From: Modestobacter roseus
Lineage (GTDB): Bacteria; Actinomycetota; Actinomycetes; Mycobacteriales; Geodermatophilaceae
DNA: 64,000 bases
Reading direction: 5' to 3'
Assembly: GCF_007994135.1 (NCBI RefSeq)
Contig: NZ_VLKF01000001.1
Span: 4,154,001 to 4,218,000 of the forward strand
The notes under the pieces were generated by a model. It was not told where the DNA came from and made no database searches. It was given only the letters and a program-made list of their open reading frames with translations. Positions 30,795 through 41,048 of the stretch are shown here, in pieces. Positions within the stretch are counted from its first letter, which is position 1. The number at the start of each line of letters is the position of its first letter. The translations under genes and the position numbers were made by a program.

Positions 30795-33683
30795 TTGGGC
30801 CTGCTGCTGATCCTCCACCTCGCCGCCGCGGTCCTCGCCCCGCTGCTCGTGCGCTGGTGGGGACGCCAGGCGTTCCTGGTCCTGGCGCTCGTCCCGGCGA
30901 CGGCCTTCGGCTGGGTGCTGGCCCAGCTGCGCACGGTGGTCGACGGGGGAGAGGTCCTCGAGACGCTCTCCTGGATCCCGGCGCTGGACCTGCAGATCGC
31001 GCTCCGGCTGGACGCCCTGTCGCTCACCTTCGCCGCGCTGGTCACCGGGGTCGGTGCGCTGGTGCTGGTGTACTGCGCCCGCTACTTCGAGCCCGACGAC
31101 GAGGGCATCGGCCGGTTCGCCGGGGTGATGACCGCCTTCGCCGGCTCGATGCTCGGCCTGGTCCTCGCCGACGACGTGCTGGTGCTCTACGTGTTCTGGG
31201 AGCTCACCACCGTCTTCTCCTTCCTGCTGATCGGCGGCTCGGGGGCCAAGCTCGCCGGGCGGCGGGCGGCGAGCCAGGCGCTGCTGCTCACCACCGCCGG
31301 CGGCCTGGCCATGCTGGTCGGGCTGCTGATGATCTCCTCGGCCAGCGGCAGCCGGCTGCTGTCGGTGATCGTGGCCGACCCGGGCAGCGGCCCGGTGCTG
31401 GTGGCCGGCACGGTCCTCGTGCTGGCCGGTGCGGTGACCAAGTCGGCGATGGTGCCCTTCCACTTCTGGCTGCCGGCCGCGATGGAGGCACCGACCCCGG
31501 TCAGCGCCTACCTGCACGCGGCGGCGATGGTGAAGGCCGGCATCTACCTGGTGGCCCGGCTGGCCCCGGGCTTCGCCGACGTCCCCGGCTGGCGGCCGAT
31601 CGTGCTCGGCCTGGGCGTGGCCACCATGCTGATCGGTGGGTGGCGCTCGCTGCGGCAGAACGACCTGAAACTGCTGCTGGCCTTCAGCACGGTCAGCCAG
31701 CTCGGCTTCCTGATCACCATGGTCGGCGCCGGCAGCGAGGAACTGGCGGCGGCCGGGCTCGCGATGACCGTCGCGCACGCGCTCAGCAAGTCCACGCTGT
31801 TCCTCACCATCGGGGTGGTCGACCACGCGACCGGCGTCCGCGACCTGCGGCTGCTGTCCGGCCTGGGCCGCCGGATGCCGGTGCTCGCGGGCATCGGCAC
31901 GCTCGCCGCGGCCAGCCTGGTCGGGCTGCCGCCGTTCCTCGGGTTCGTCGGCAAGGAGGCCGCGTTCACCGCGCTCTGGGAGGGCGGGCTCCCCGACCGG
32001 GTCACCGCCGTCGTCGTGCTGGTCGGGCTGGTCCTGGGCTCGGTGTTCACCGCCGCCTACTGCGCCCGCTTCCTCTGGGGCGCGTTCGCGCGCAAGCCGG
32101 AGCTGCCGGACACCGCACCCGCCGAGCTGGAGCACCACCCCGGGCCGCTGTTCCTGGCCGCGCCGGCCGTCCTGGCGCTGGCCGGGCTCGCCGCCGGCCC
32201 GGCCAGCCCGCTGCTGGACCACCTGGTGGTCCGCTACGCCGAGACGCTCCCGCTGATCGCGCCGGAGTCCGAGCACCTGGCGCTGTGGCACGGCCTGCAG
32301 CCCGCGCTCGCGCTCTCGGCGGTCACCCTGCTCGGCGGCGCCGCGATCTTCGCCCTGCGCTCGCAGTTCATGCGGCTGCAGCAGCGGCTGGCCGTCGGCG
32401 CCTCGGCCGACGAGGGCTACTGGAACACCCTCCAGGGCCTGGACCGGATCGCCGTCCTGGTCACCGGCACCACCCAGCGCGGGTCGCTGCCCACGTACCT
32501 GGGCACGATCCTCGTCGTCGTCCTGGTGCTGCCCGGCTCGGTGCTGTTGGCGCGCACCCCCTGGCCCGACGAGTGGCGCGCCTGGGACACCCCGCTGCAG
32601 GCGCTGGTCGGCGCGATCGTGCTGCTCGCCGCGGCGATGACCCTCCGGATCCGGCAGCGGCTGTCGGCGGTGCTCGCCGTCGGGATCACCGGGTACGGCC
32701 TGGCCCTGCTGTTCGTGCTGCACGGGGCGCCCGACCTGGCGCTCACCCAGTTCCTGGTCGAGACGCTCAGCCTCGTCGTGTTCGTGCTGGTGCTGCGCAA
32801 GCTGCCCAAGGACATCGGCGACCGGCACCGCCCCGCCGAGCGCACGGTGCGCGCGGTCATCGCGGTCTGCGTCGGTCTGGTGATGGCCGGCGTGGGCGCC
32901 GCGGCGCTGAGCGCCCGGACCGCCACCCCGGTCTCCGCGGACATCCCCGAACTGGCCCTCGAGGAGGGGCACGGGCAGAACGTGGTCAACGTGATCCTGG
33001 TCGACATCCGCGCCTGGGACACCCTGGGCGAGCTGTCGGTGCTGGTCGTGGCCGCCACCGGGGTGGCCAGCCTGGTCTTCCTCCGACGCCGCACCGGCGC
33101 CGTCGACCGGGCCGGCGAGGAGCACACGACCGGGGCGGACCCCAGCTCGGCTCGTCGGGCTCCGCGGAGCCGGTGGCTGTCGGCGTCCTCGACCCTGGCG
33201 CCGCAGCGCCGGTCGGTGGTGCTGGAGGTGGCGACCCGGTTCCTCTTCCACACCATCGTGGTGTTCTCGCTGTTCCTGCTGTTCTCCGGGCACAACGACC
33301 CCGGCGGCGGGTTCGCCGGGGGCCTGGTGGCCGGCCTCGCCCTGGTGCTCCGCTACCTGGCGGGTGGCCGCTACGAGCTCGGCGAGGCCGCGCCGATCGA
33401 CCCGGGCCTGCTCCTCGGCGCCGGCCTGCTGTTCGCCGGCGGCACCGGGGCCACCGCGCTGCTGCTGGGTGGGCAGGTGCTGGAGTCGGCCTACCTGGAG
33501 GCCGACCTCCCGGTGCTGGGCCACGCCAGCCTGCCCACCGCCCTGTTCTTCGACATCGGCGTCTACCTGATCGTGGTCGGCCTGGTGCTGGACATCCTGC
33601 GCAGCCTGGGCGCGGAGCAGGACCGCCAGGAGGACGAGCAGGACCCCGTCGACACCGCCCCGGACGAGGTGATCGCCCGATGA
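30795..33683 (+). CDS. mrpA: Mrp antiporter subunit A with fused subunit B domain
   Basis: 962 residues from TTG 30795, chosen because GGAAGGGA lies just upstream and the protein then begins LLLILHLAAAVLAPLLVRWWG like other MrpA proteins; the open frame reaches back to 30660. The N-terminal 500 residues form the NuoL-like proton-pump core with the antiporter motif around KSAMVPFHFWLPAAMEAPTPVSAYLHAAAMVKAGIYLVARL. The region to about 830 has the MrpA-specific helices (AVLAVGITGYGLALLFVLHGAPDLALTQFLVE, DVRAWDTLGELS-like DIRAWDTLGELSVL). The last 150 residues are an MrpB domain (FLFHTIVVFSLFLLFSGHNDPGGGFAGGL). It exchanges Na+ or other cations for protons. Confidence 0.94.
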   Translation: MGLLLILHLAAAVLAPLLVRWWGRQAFLVLALVPATAFGWVLAQLRTVVDGGEVLETLSWIPALDLQIALRLDALSLTFAALVTGVGALVLVYCARYFEPDDEGIGRFAGVMTAFAGSMLGLVLADDVLVLYVFWELTTVFSFLLIGGSGAKLAGRRAASQALLLTTAGGLAMLVGLLMISSASGSRLLSVIVADPGSGPVLVAGTVLVLAGAVTKSAMVPFHFWLPAAMEAPTPVSAYLHAAAMVKAGIYLVARLAPGFADVPGWRPIVLGLGVATMLIGGWRSLRQNDLKLLLAFSTVSQLGFLITMVGAGSEELAAAGLAMTVAHALSKSTLFLTIGVVDHATGVRDLRLLSGLGRRMPVLAGIGTLAAASLVGLPPFLGFVGKEAAFTALWEGGLPDRVTAVVVLVGLVLGSVFTAAYCARFLWGAFARKPELPDTAPAELEHHPGPLFLAAPAVLALAGLAAGPASPLLDHLVVRYAETLPLIAPESEHLALWHGLQPALALSAVTLLGGAAIFALRSQFMRLQQRLAVGASADEGYWNTLQGLDRIAVLVTGTTQRGSLPTYLGTILVVVLVLPGSVLLARTPWPDEWRAWDTPLQALVGAIVLLAAAMTLRIRQRLSAVLAVGITGYGLALLFVLHGAPDLALTQFLVETLSLVVFVLVLRKLPKDIGDRHRPAERTVRAVIAVCVGLVMAGVGAAALSARTATPVSADIPELALEEGHGQNVVNVILVDIRAWDTLGELSVLVVAATGVASLVFLRRRTGAVDRAGEEHTTGADPSSARRAPRSRWLSASSTLAPQRRSVVLEVATRFLFHTIVVFSLFLLFSGHNDPGGGFAGGLVAGLALVLRYLAGGRYELGEAAPIDPGLLLGAGLLFAGGTGATALLLGGQVLESAYLEADLPVLGHASLPTALFFDIGVYLIVVGLVLDILRSLGAEQDRQEDEQDPVDTAPDEVIAR

Positions 33684-34207
33684 CCCCCACCGTCGTGCTG
33701 CCGGTCGTGATCGGCGGCCTCTACGCCGCCGGCGTCTACCTGCTGCTGGACCGCAGCCTGACCCGGGTGATCCTGGGTTTCATCCTGCTGGGCAACGCCA
33801 CCAACCTGCTCCTGCTCTCCGCCAGCGGCGCGGCGATGCTGGCGCCGGTCTTCGGGTACGCCGAGGCCGAGGAGATGAGCGACCCGCTCCCGCAGGCGCT
33901 GGTGCTCACCGCCATCGTGATCACCTTCGGCGTCACCGCGTTCCTGCTGGCGATGGTGCACCGGTCCTGGCAGCTGGTCCGCCAGGAGGTCATCGAGACC
34001 GACGAGGAGGACCGCCGGGTCGCCACCCGGGAGGGCATGGACGCCGACGACATGGACCCCGACGACCTCCCCACCGAGGACCGGCCGGCCGGGAAGGGGA
34101 ACGCCCTGCACTCCGACGTCGACGTCGAGGAGCGGCTGGCCCAGCGGTACGCCGGGGTGCCCTCCGACGACATCACGCTCCCGCCGACCCGGAGGAGGCG
34201 ACGGTGA
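33680..34207 (+). CDS. mrpC: Mrp antiporter subunit C (NuoK-like)
   Basis: 175 residues; ATG overlaps the subunit A stop (ATGA). Three membrane helices in the first 100 residues carry the NuoK/MrpC pattern VILGFILLGNATNLLLLSASG and DPLPQALVLTAIVITFGVTAFLLAM. The remaining 70 residues are a hydrophilic acidic then basic tail (DADDMDPDDLPTEDRPAG...TRRRRR), longer than in typical MrpC. Confidence 0.94.
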   Translation: MTPTVVLPVVIGGLYAAGVYLLLDRSLTRVILGFILLGNATNLLLLSASGAAMLAPVFGYAEAEEMSDPLPQALVLTAIVITFGVTAFLLAMVHRSWQLVRQEVIETDEEDRRVATREGMDADDMDPDDLPTEDRPAGKGNALHSDVDVEERLAQRYAGVPSDDITLPPTRRRRR

Positions 34208-35997
34208 TCGACGTCCTCGCACCGCTGCCGGTGCTGCTGCCGCTGCTGGGCGCGGCGGCGGCGTTGCTCGTCGGCGCCCACGCGCGGCTGCAGCGCACGG
34301 TCAGCATCGTCGTGCTCACCGCGGTGGTGGCCGTGTCGGTCGCCCTGCTGCTCATCGCCGACGCGAACGGTGCCGCCGCGGTCAACGTCGGCGACTGGCC
34401 GGTACCGGTGGCGATCATGCTGGTCGTCGACCGGCTCTCGGCGCTGATGCTCATCGTGGCCAGCACGGTCGGGCTGGGGGTGCTGGTCTTCGCCGTCGGC
34501 CAGGGCACCGCCGACGGCGACGACGAGAACACCCCGCTGTCGATCTTCCACCCGACGTTCCTGGTGCTGATCGCCGGTGTCAGCTACGCGTTCCTGGCCG
34601 GCGACCTGTTCAACCTCTACGTCGGCTTCGAGGTGCTGCTCACCTCCAGCTACGTGCTGCTAACCATGGGCGGGTCGGCGCCCCGGATCCGGGCCGGGAT
34701 CACCTACGTGGTGGTCAGCCTGCTCAGCTCGCTGCTGTTCCTGGCCTCGATCGCACTGGTCTACGCCGCGACCGGCACGGTGAACCTGGCGCAGCTGGCC
34801 GGCCGGCTCGGCGACCTGCCCGACGGCACCCAGCTGCTGCTGCACAGCCTGCTGCTGATCGCCTTCAGCATCAAGGCGGCGGTGTTCCCGCTCTCGGCCT
34901 GGCTGCCCGACAGCTACCCGACGGCGCCGGCGCCGGTCACGGCGGTCTTCGCCGGGCTGCTCACCAAGGTCGGCGTCTACGCGATCATCCGCACCCAGAC
35001 CCTGCTGTTCCCCGACGGCGCCCTGGACGACGTGCTGATGTGGGCGGCGCTGGCGACCATGGTGATCGGCATCCTCGGCGCGGTCGCGCAGAGCGACATC
35101 CGGCGGCTGCTGTCCTTCACCCTGGTCAGCCACATCGGCTACATGGTGTTCGGGATCGCGCTGGCGTCGACGGCGGGGCTGGCCGGCGCGATCTTCTACG
35201 TCGTCCACCACATCGCCATCCAGACCACGCTGTTCCTGGTCGCCGGGCTGATCGAGCGACGCGGCGGCACGATGGCGGTCGACCGGCTCGGCGGGCTCGC
35301 CACGGCGTCCCCGCTGCTGGCTGTCCTGTTCTTCATCCCGGCGATGAACCTGGCCGGCATCCCGCCGTTCTCCGGCTTCATCGGCAAGGTGGGCCTGCTC
35401 GGCGCCGGGATCTCCGACGGCGGCTGGCTGGCGTACGTGCTGGTCGGCGGCGCGGTGGTGACCAGCCTGCTGACCCTGGTGGCGATGTCCCGGGTCTGGA
35501 CCCGGGCCTTCTGGCGTCCCTCGGCGCAGGCCCCGGCGGCGGACACCGCGGCCGCGGCGGCCCGGGACGCCGGACCCGACGACGGTCCCGACGAGGAACT
35601 CCCGGGCGCCGACGGCGAACCCGACGGGACGGACGACGAGGCAGCGGAGGAGCCGGCCGAGGAGGGCCGCACCGACCGGCCCGCCGGCGGTGCGACCTCC
35701 ACCCTCCGGGCGCGGCAGACCGGACGGCGGGGCGCCTGGGCGCGGCACGTGGCGGTGGCGACCGCCCTCCCGGGGGGTGGTGAGGGCCGGCCCAGCGGTG
35801 GCGACGACGACCGGACGCCGTCGGTGCGGCCGCTGCCCGCGGTGATGACCGGCGCCACCGCGGTGATGGTGGCGCTGACCGTCGGGCTCACCGCGATCGC
35901 CGGCCCGCTGTACGGGATGACCACCCGCGCCGCCGCCGACCTCCGCGACCGCACGCCCTACATCGAGGCCGTCTACGGCGAGCAGGACCAGCCGTGA
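34204..35997 (+). CDS. mrpD: Mrp antiporter subunit D (NuoN/M-like)
   Basis: 597 residues; GTG overlaps the subunit C stop. Family core: LAGDLFNLYVGFEVLLTSSYVLLTMG, the proton-pathway segment IKAAVFPLSAWLPDSYPTAPAPVTAVFAGLLTKVGVYAIIR and DIRRLLSFTLVSHIGYMVFGI. Typical MrpD is about 500 residues; here about 100 residues of hydrophilic Ala/Asp/Glu/Pro-rich sequence (residues about 440-540) sit between the penultimate and last membrane helices. Confidence 0.94.
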   Translation: MIDVLAPLPVLLPLLGAAAALLVGAHARLQRTVSIVVLTAVVAVSVALLLIADANGAAAVNVGDWPVPVAIMLVVDRLSALMLIVASTVGLGVLVFAVGQGTADGDDENTPLSIFHPTFLVLIAGVSYAFLAGDLFNLYVGFEVLLTSSYVLLTMGGSAPRIRAGITYVVVSLLSSLLFLASIALVYAATGTVNLAQLAGRLGDLPDGTQLLLHSLLLIAFSIKAAVFPLSAWLPDSYPTAPAPVTAVFAGLLTKVGVYAIIRTQTLLFPDGALDDVLMWAALATMVIGILGAVAQSDIRRLLSFTLVSHIGYMVFGIALASTAGLAGAIFYVVHHIAIQTTLFLVAGLIERRGGTMAVDRLGGLATASPLLAVLFFIPAMNLAGIPPFSGFIGKVGLLGAGISDGGWLAYVLVGGAVVTSLLTLVAMSRVWTRAFWRPSAQAPAADTAAAAARDAGPDDGPDEELPGADGEPDGTDDEAAEEPAEEGRTDRPAGGATSTLRARQTGRRGAWARHVAVATALPGGGEGRPSGGDDDRTPSVRPLPAVMTGATAVMVALTVGLTAIAGPLYGMTTRAAADLRDRTPYIEAVYGEQDQP

Positions 35998-36578
35998 GCG
36001 GCGCCATGCGGTTGCGGCACCAGCTGCCGGTGCTGACCTGGCTGGTGGTGGTCTGGATCCTGCTGTGGGGCACCTTGTCCTGGGCCAACCTGCTGTCCGG
36101 GCTGCTGGTGGCGGTCCTGGTCACCAACGTGCTGCCCCTCCCGGCCGTGATGGCCGGGGCGCGGCTGCACCCGATCGCCCTGCTCGCCTTCGCCGGCTAC
36201 TTCCTGAAGGACCTGGTCGTCTCCAGCGCGCAGGTGGCGTGGCAGGCGATCCGGCCCGGCAGGATGAAGCAGGGCGCGATCATCGCCGTCCAGCTGCGCA
36301 CCGACTCCGACCTGCTGCTCACCCTGATCGCGGAGTCGCTGACCCTGGTCCCGGGGTCGATCGTGCTCGACCTCGACCGGCCACGGCGGACGCTCGGCAT
36401 CCACCTGCTGCTGGTCGAGGACGAGGACGACGTGGAGTCGCAGCGGGCCGGGGTGTTCACCATGGAGGAGCGGGTGGTGCGCGCCTTCGGCACCCGGGAG
36501 GACATCGCCCGGCTGGCCGACGACGAGCCCACGGCCGCACGGCCGCCGGAGCCCGGACGCCCGGAGGTGCGACGGTGA
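35994..36578 (+). CDS. mrpE: Mrp antiporter subunit E
   Basis: 194 residues; GTG overlaps the subunit D stop (GTGA). Matches MrpE: two N-terminal helices (LTWLVVVWILLWGTLSWANLLSGLLVAVLV), then FAGYFLKDLVVSSAQVAWQAIRPG and the soluble part with LRTDSDLLLTLIAESLTLVPGSIVLDLD. A hydrophilic C-terminal extension of about 60 residues follows. It is required for assembly of the Mrp complex. Confidence 0.93.
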   Translation: MSGAMRLRHQLPVLTWLVVVWILLWGTLSWANLLSGLLVAVLVTNVLPLPAVMAGARLHPIALLAFAGYFLKDLVVSSAQVAWQAIRPGRMKQGAIIAVQLRTDSDLLLTLIAESLTLVPGSIVLDLDRPRRTLGIHLLLVEDEDDVESQRAGVFTMEERVVRAFGTREDIARLADDEPTAARPPEPGRPEVRR

Positions 36579-36922
36579 CGGTCTTCTCGTTCCTGGTCTA
36601 CGCGATGCTGGGCGCCGGCGCGCTGCTGGCCCTGGTCCGGCTGGCGCTGGGCCCCTCCCTGCTGGACCGGGTGGTGGCCACCGACACTCTGCTGGTGATC
36701 ATCACGGCGGGTCTGGCGCTGTACGCCGCGCTCATGCGCGACCCCACGATCGTGCCGGTGCTGGTGGTCGTCTCCCTGCTGGCCTTCGTCGGGTCGATCG
36801 CGGTCGCGCGCTACGTCGGCGGCATGCTCCTGCGCTCGTCGGTCGACGACGGCGAGGAGTCCGGTCTGGCGCCGCCGGGCGCCGAGCAGGTCGGCCAGCA
36901 GGGCGGGGAGGCGGGCCGGTGA
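36575..36922 (+). CDS. mrpF: Mrp antiporter subunit F
   Basis: 115 residues; GTG 36575 overlaps the subunit E stop. Three membrane helices with the MrpF core RLALGPSLLDRVVATDTLLVIITAGLALYAALMRDPTIVPVLVVVSLLAFVGSIAVARY. A hydrophilic Gly/Glu/Gln tail of about 30 residues is added. Confidence 0.93.
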   Translation: MTVFSFLVYAMLGAGALLALVRLALGPSLLDRVVATDTLLVIITAGLALYAALMRDPTIVPVLVVVSLLAFVGSIAVARYVGGMLLRSSVDDGEESGLAPPGAEQVGQQGGEAGR

Positions 36923-37407
36923 ACGACTTCGACTCGGTGCCCGACTGGATCGCCGCGGCGTTGCTCTTCGTCGGCGCCTTCCTCTGCCTGACCGCCGGCC
37001 TCGGGGTCCTGCGGTTCCCGGACGTGCTCTCCCGGATGCACGCCGGGACCAAGCCGCAGGTGATGGGGGTGCTGCTGATCGTGATCGGCGGCGCCATCCG
37101 GCTCACCGGCCTGTCGGCGACCTGGATGCTGCTGCTGGTCGCCGCGTTCCAGCTGATCACCGCCCCGGTCAACGCGCACATGGTCAGCCGGATCGCCTAC
37201 CGGCGCCGGCACGTGCGCCGGGACCTGCTGCTGGTCGACGAGCTCGTGGACGCCCAGCGCGGGGCGGAGCTGCGTGCCGGTGAGGAGGGGATGACCGGGG
37301 ACGAGCCCGCCGACGCCCCCGCCGGCACGAGCACCGCCGGTGCCGACGAGCAGCCCGGCGACGACCCCCACCCCGACGACGACCCCCGGCCGACCGGGAC
37401 CGGCTGA
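36919..37407 (+). CDS. mrpG: Mrp antiporter subunit G
   Basis: 162 residues; GTG overlaps the subunit F stop. MrpG core: helix 1 IAAALLFVGAFLCLTAGLGVLRFPDVLSRMHAGTKPQVMGVLLIVIGGAI, helix 3 WMLLLVAAFQLITAPVNAHMVSRIAYRR. The last 55 residues are acidic and Pro-rich (DEPADAPAG...DDDPRPTGTG). It closes the six-gene mrp operon, where every junction is a 4-base overlap. Confidence 0.93.
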   Translation: MNDFDSVPDWIAAALLFVGAFLCLTAGLGVLRFPDVLSRMHAGTKPQVMGVLLIVIGGAIRLTGLSATWMLLLVAAFQLITAPVNAHMVSRIAYRRRHVRRDLLLVDELVDAQRGAELRAGEEGMTGDEPADAPAGTSTAGADEQPGDDPHPDDDPRPTGTG

Positions 37408-37445
37408 CCTTCGACCGCCACCCTGCGCCGGGCAACAAGGTGGCG

Positions 37446-37451
37446 CACCAT
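37446..37451 (+). promoter_or_regulatory. -10-like element before the serine hydrolase gene
   Basis: CACCAT six bases before ATG 37458, with no ribosome-binding site, fitting a leaderless transcript. Confidence 0.35.
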
Positions 37452-37457
37452 CGGAAC

Positions 37458-38408
37458 ATGACAGATGCCCGGACCCGGCGGATCCGCGTCGCGCTGGCAG
37501 GGGCCGTCGTGGCTCTGCTGGCGGTGGTCGCACTGGTGAGCCCGGTGCTGTGCACCGCCGGATGGGCGGAGGAGCCGGCGCCGGTCGCGGCACCGGACGT
37601 GCCGGTGCGCCAGCTCGAGCGGGACGCGGCCGCCAGCGCGCCCGAGCCCCCACTGCCCGGGGCGCGGGTGGCCGACGAGGCCGGGGTGGACGGGGCCGGG
37701 GTGCTGGCCGAGCTCGAGGAGATCGCGGCGCCCGCTGCCGTGTCGCTCGACGCCGTGGTGCTCGACGAGGACGGGCGGACCTTGCTGACCAGCCCGTCCG
37801 CCGACCGGTCGGTGCCGAGCGCGTCGCTGGTCAAGCTGCTGGTGGTGCAGCAGCTGCTGGCCCGGTCGGCGGCCGGCGAGCTCGCGTTGGGTCCGGCCGA
37901 CCCGGGGCGGATGGAGCGGGCGATCACCGTCTCCGACGACCGGGCGATGAGCCTGCTCTGGGACGCCCACGACGGAGCCCGCCTGGTCCGGGACGCGGCG
38001 ACCGCGTTCGGCCTGACCGCCACCGCCCCACCGGAGGTGCCCGGCCAGTGGGGTGAGGCGTCGACCAGCTCCGCCGACGTGGCGCGGTTCCTCGGCCGGG
38101 TCAGCGCGGACCCCGGGGCGACTGGGGGCCACGTGCTGCTGCTGTGGATGCGCGGCGCCGTTGGCACCGCGGCCGACGGGTTCGACCAGCGCTTCGGCTT
38201 CTTCGCGGCCGGGCCGGAGGCGGGTGCGGCGGTCAAGCAGGGCTGGATGTGCTGCGTGGCCGGTCAGCGGCACCTGCACTCGGTGGGGGTGCTGGGCGAC
38301 GGCCGGGTCGTCGCCCTGCTGGCCGAGGCGCCGGCGTACGCGACCTGGGCGCAGGTCCGGCGGGCTGTGGACGACGCCGCGGCGGCGCTGGTGGCCGGCA
38401 CGGCTTGA
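37458..38408 (+). CDS. Secreted class A beta-lactamase-like serine hydrolase
   Basis: 316 residues from ATG 37458. The N-terminus is a signal anchor or signal peptide (basic RTRRIR then a hydrophobic stretch to about residue 33). The penicillin-recognising fold is suggested by S123-L-V-K126 (SxxK), S159-D-D161 in place of SDN, and KQG in AVKQGWMCC in place of KTG, all in correct order. The replaced Asn and Thr/Ser make true beta-lactamase activity uncertain; a peptidoglycan-linked or esterase role is possible. The gene starts 50 bases after mrpG and ends at a 12-bp hairpin shared with leuA. Confidence 0.82.
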   Translation: MTDARTRRIRVALAGAVVALLAVVALVSPVLCTAGWAEEPAPVAAPDVPVRQLERDAAASAPEPPLPGARVADEAGVDGAGVLAELEEIAAPAAVSLDAVVLDEDGRTLLTSPSADRSVPSASLVKLLVVQQLLARSAAGELALGPADPGRMERAITVSDDRAMSLLWDAHDGARLVRDAATAFGLTATAPPEVPGQWGEASTSSADVARFLGRVSADPGATGGHVLLLWMRGAVGTAADGFDQRFGFFAAGPEAGAAVKQGWMCCVAGQRHLHSVGVLGDGRVVALLAEAPAYATWAQVRRAVDDAAAALVAGTA

Positions 38409-38422
38409 CGGCCGTGCCGGCC
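38393..38422. terminator. bidirectional terminator between serine hydrolase and leuA
   Basis: A 12-bp perfect stem (38393-38404 with 38411-38422, 6-nt loop) that includes the last codons of the serine hydrolase gene and ends 5 bases before the leuA stop. Confidence 0.65.
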
Positions 38423-38426
38423 CGGG

Positions 38427-40220
<1,794 letters not shown>

Positions 40221-40246
40221 TCAGCAGGCGCCGGGACGCGCGAACA

Positions 40247-40287
40247 CCGCGGCGAGGGGGCCGACCTAGGAGAGGGCCTCGCCGCGG
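40247..40287 (-). promoter_or_regulatory. leader hairpin overlapping the leucine leader peptide
   Basis: An 11-bp perfect stem CCGCGGCGAGG/CCTCGCCGCGG (40277-40287 with 40247-40257) begins just after the Leu codons and includes the end and stop of the leader peptide, so a ribosome stalled on the Leu codons would change its folding. Confidence 0.6.
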
Positions 40288-40313
40288 CGGGTAAGGAGGA
40301 GGCTGCCGCGCAC
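40266..40313 (-). CDS. leucine leader peptide of the leuA attenuator
   Basis: A 15-codon frame from GTG 40313 to TAG 40266-40268 encodes MRGSLLLTRRGEALS, with three consecutive leucine codons (CTC CTC CTT, one of them the rare CTT). A -10 element TACCGT lies seven bases before the GTG and no ribosome-binding site is present, so the leader is probably the very 5' end of a leaderless transcript. Ribosome pausing at the Leu codons under leucine starvation would decide between the hairpins at 40247-40287 and 40169-40208. Leucine-rich leaders before leuA are known in actinobacteria; this particular one is inferred from sequence only. Confidence 0.72.
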   Translation of the reverse strand: MRGSLLLTRRGEALS

Positions 40314-40320
40314 GTGGGCC

Positions 40321-40326
40321 ACGGTA
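40321..40326 (-). promoter_or_regulatory. -10 element of the leuA leader
   Basis: TACCGT on the minus strand, seven bases before the leader-peptide GTG. Confidence 0.55.
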
Positions 40327-40364
40327 GCAGCGCCACCCCTCCCCGGCACCTCTCCGGGCGTCGA

Positions 40365-41003
40365 TCAGCCGACGTCGCACCGGCACGGGCACTCCTCGAC
40401 GTGGGCCCACCGTTCCCCGGCGGCCAGCAGGACGTCGCAGGCCGGCGGGCAGGTGCAGAGCAGCTCGGGGAGTGGGCGTGGGCGCCACCCCTCCGCCAGC
40501 CGGCGCTCCCGCTCAGCCGCGGCCGCGCGGAACGCTGCCCTACGCCGTTCCACGGCCCGCTCCGCGAGGGAGTCCCCGGCGTACGGCACCGGGTGATCGG
40601 AGGCGGTGCCCCGTGTCGCGCGCCCCCGGTCGCGCACCGAGCGGTCGCGGTCGAAGGTGAACTCCGGCCGGCGCCGGGTGTACCGGACCTCGTCGGCCCA
40701 CCAGTCCTCGTCGCCGTGCCGGAGGTCGAGGTGGGCGGGAAACCGGCGCCCGGCCCGGTCGGTGGCCGCGTCGCCGGTCATCGGCGGGAGTTCGGAGCCG
40801 TCCGCGTGCAACAGCGCGACCCGGGCTCCCGCGACTGCGGCGATGCGGACCAGCGCACCCACGCCCAGGTCCGACCGGCCGGTCTCGACGCGGGCGATGC
40901 GCGCTTGGGTGAGCCCGGTCGCCTGGGCGAGTTCCCGTTGCGACAGGTCTGCCTCGCGGCGCAGCCGGCGCAGCAGCCCGGCAGCCGGCTGGTCGTCGTC
41001 CAC
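40365..41003 (-). CDS. XRE-family regulator with C-terminal cysteine cluster
   Basis: 212 residues from GTG 41003; the open frame extends further 5' but through the 17-bp repeats and without a convincing start. N-terminal helix-turn-helix: LLRRLRREADLSQRELAQATGLTQARIARVETGRSDLGVGALVRIAAVAG (about residues 10-60). The middle is charged and Arg/Asp-rich. The end has seven cysteines in two groups, CTCPPAC and CPCRC, with a conserved-looking WAHVEE before the second group, which suggests a metal site. I do not recognise the family beyond XRE. It is encoded upstream of the leuA leader in the same direction and may read into it. Confidence 0.75.
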   Translation of the reverse strand: MDDDQPAAGLLRRLRREADLSQRELAQATGLTQARIARVETGRSDLGVGALVRIAAVAGARVALLHADGSELPPMTGDAATDRAGRRFPAHLDLRHGDEDWWADEVRYTRRRPEFTFDRDRSVRDRGRATRGTASDHPVPYAGDSLAERAVERRRAAFRAAAAERERRLAEGWRPRPLPELLCTCPPACDVLLAAGERWAHVEECPCRCDVG

Positions 41004-41048
41004 CCTGCGCAGGGTGCCGCAGCGACGGGGCGGGGTGGGGGGGCGCCG

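Noticed and set aside
29937-33524. 1195-codon open frame on the minus strand opposite the two-component and mrp genes
   Set aside because: It is composed of Arg/Gln/His/Gly-rich low-complexity sequence with no motif, and lies antisense to the mrpA gene and response regulator whose motifs are complete. Long antisense frames are expected at this GC content.
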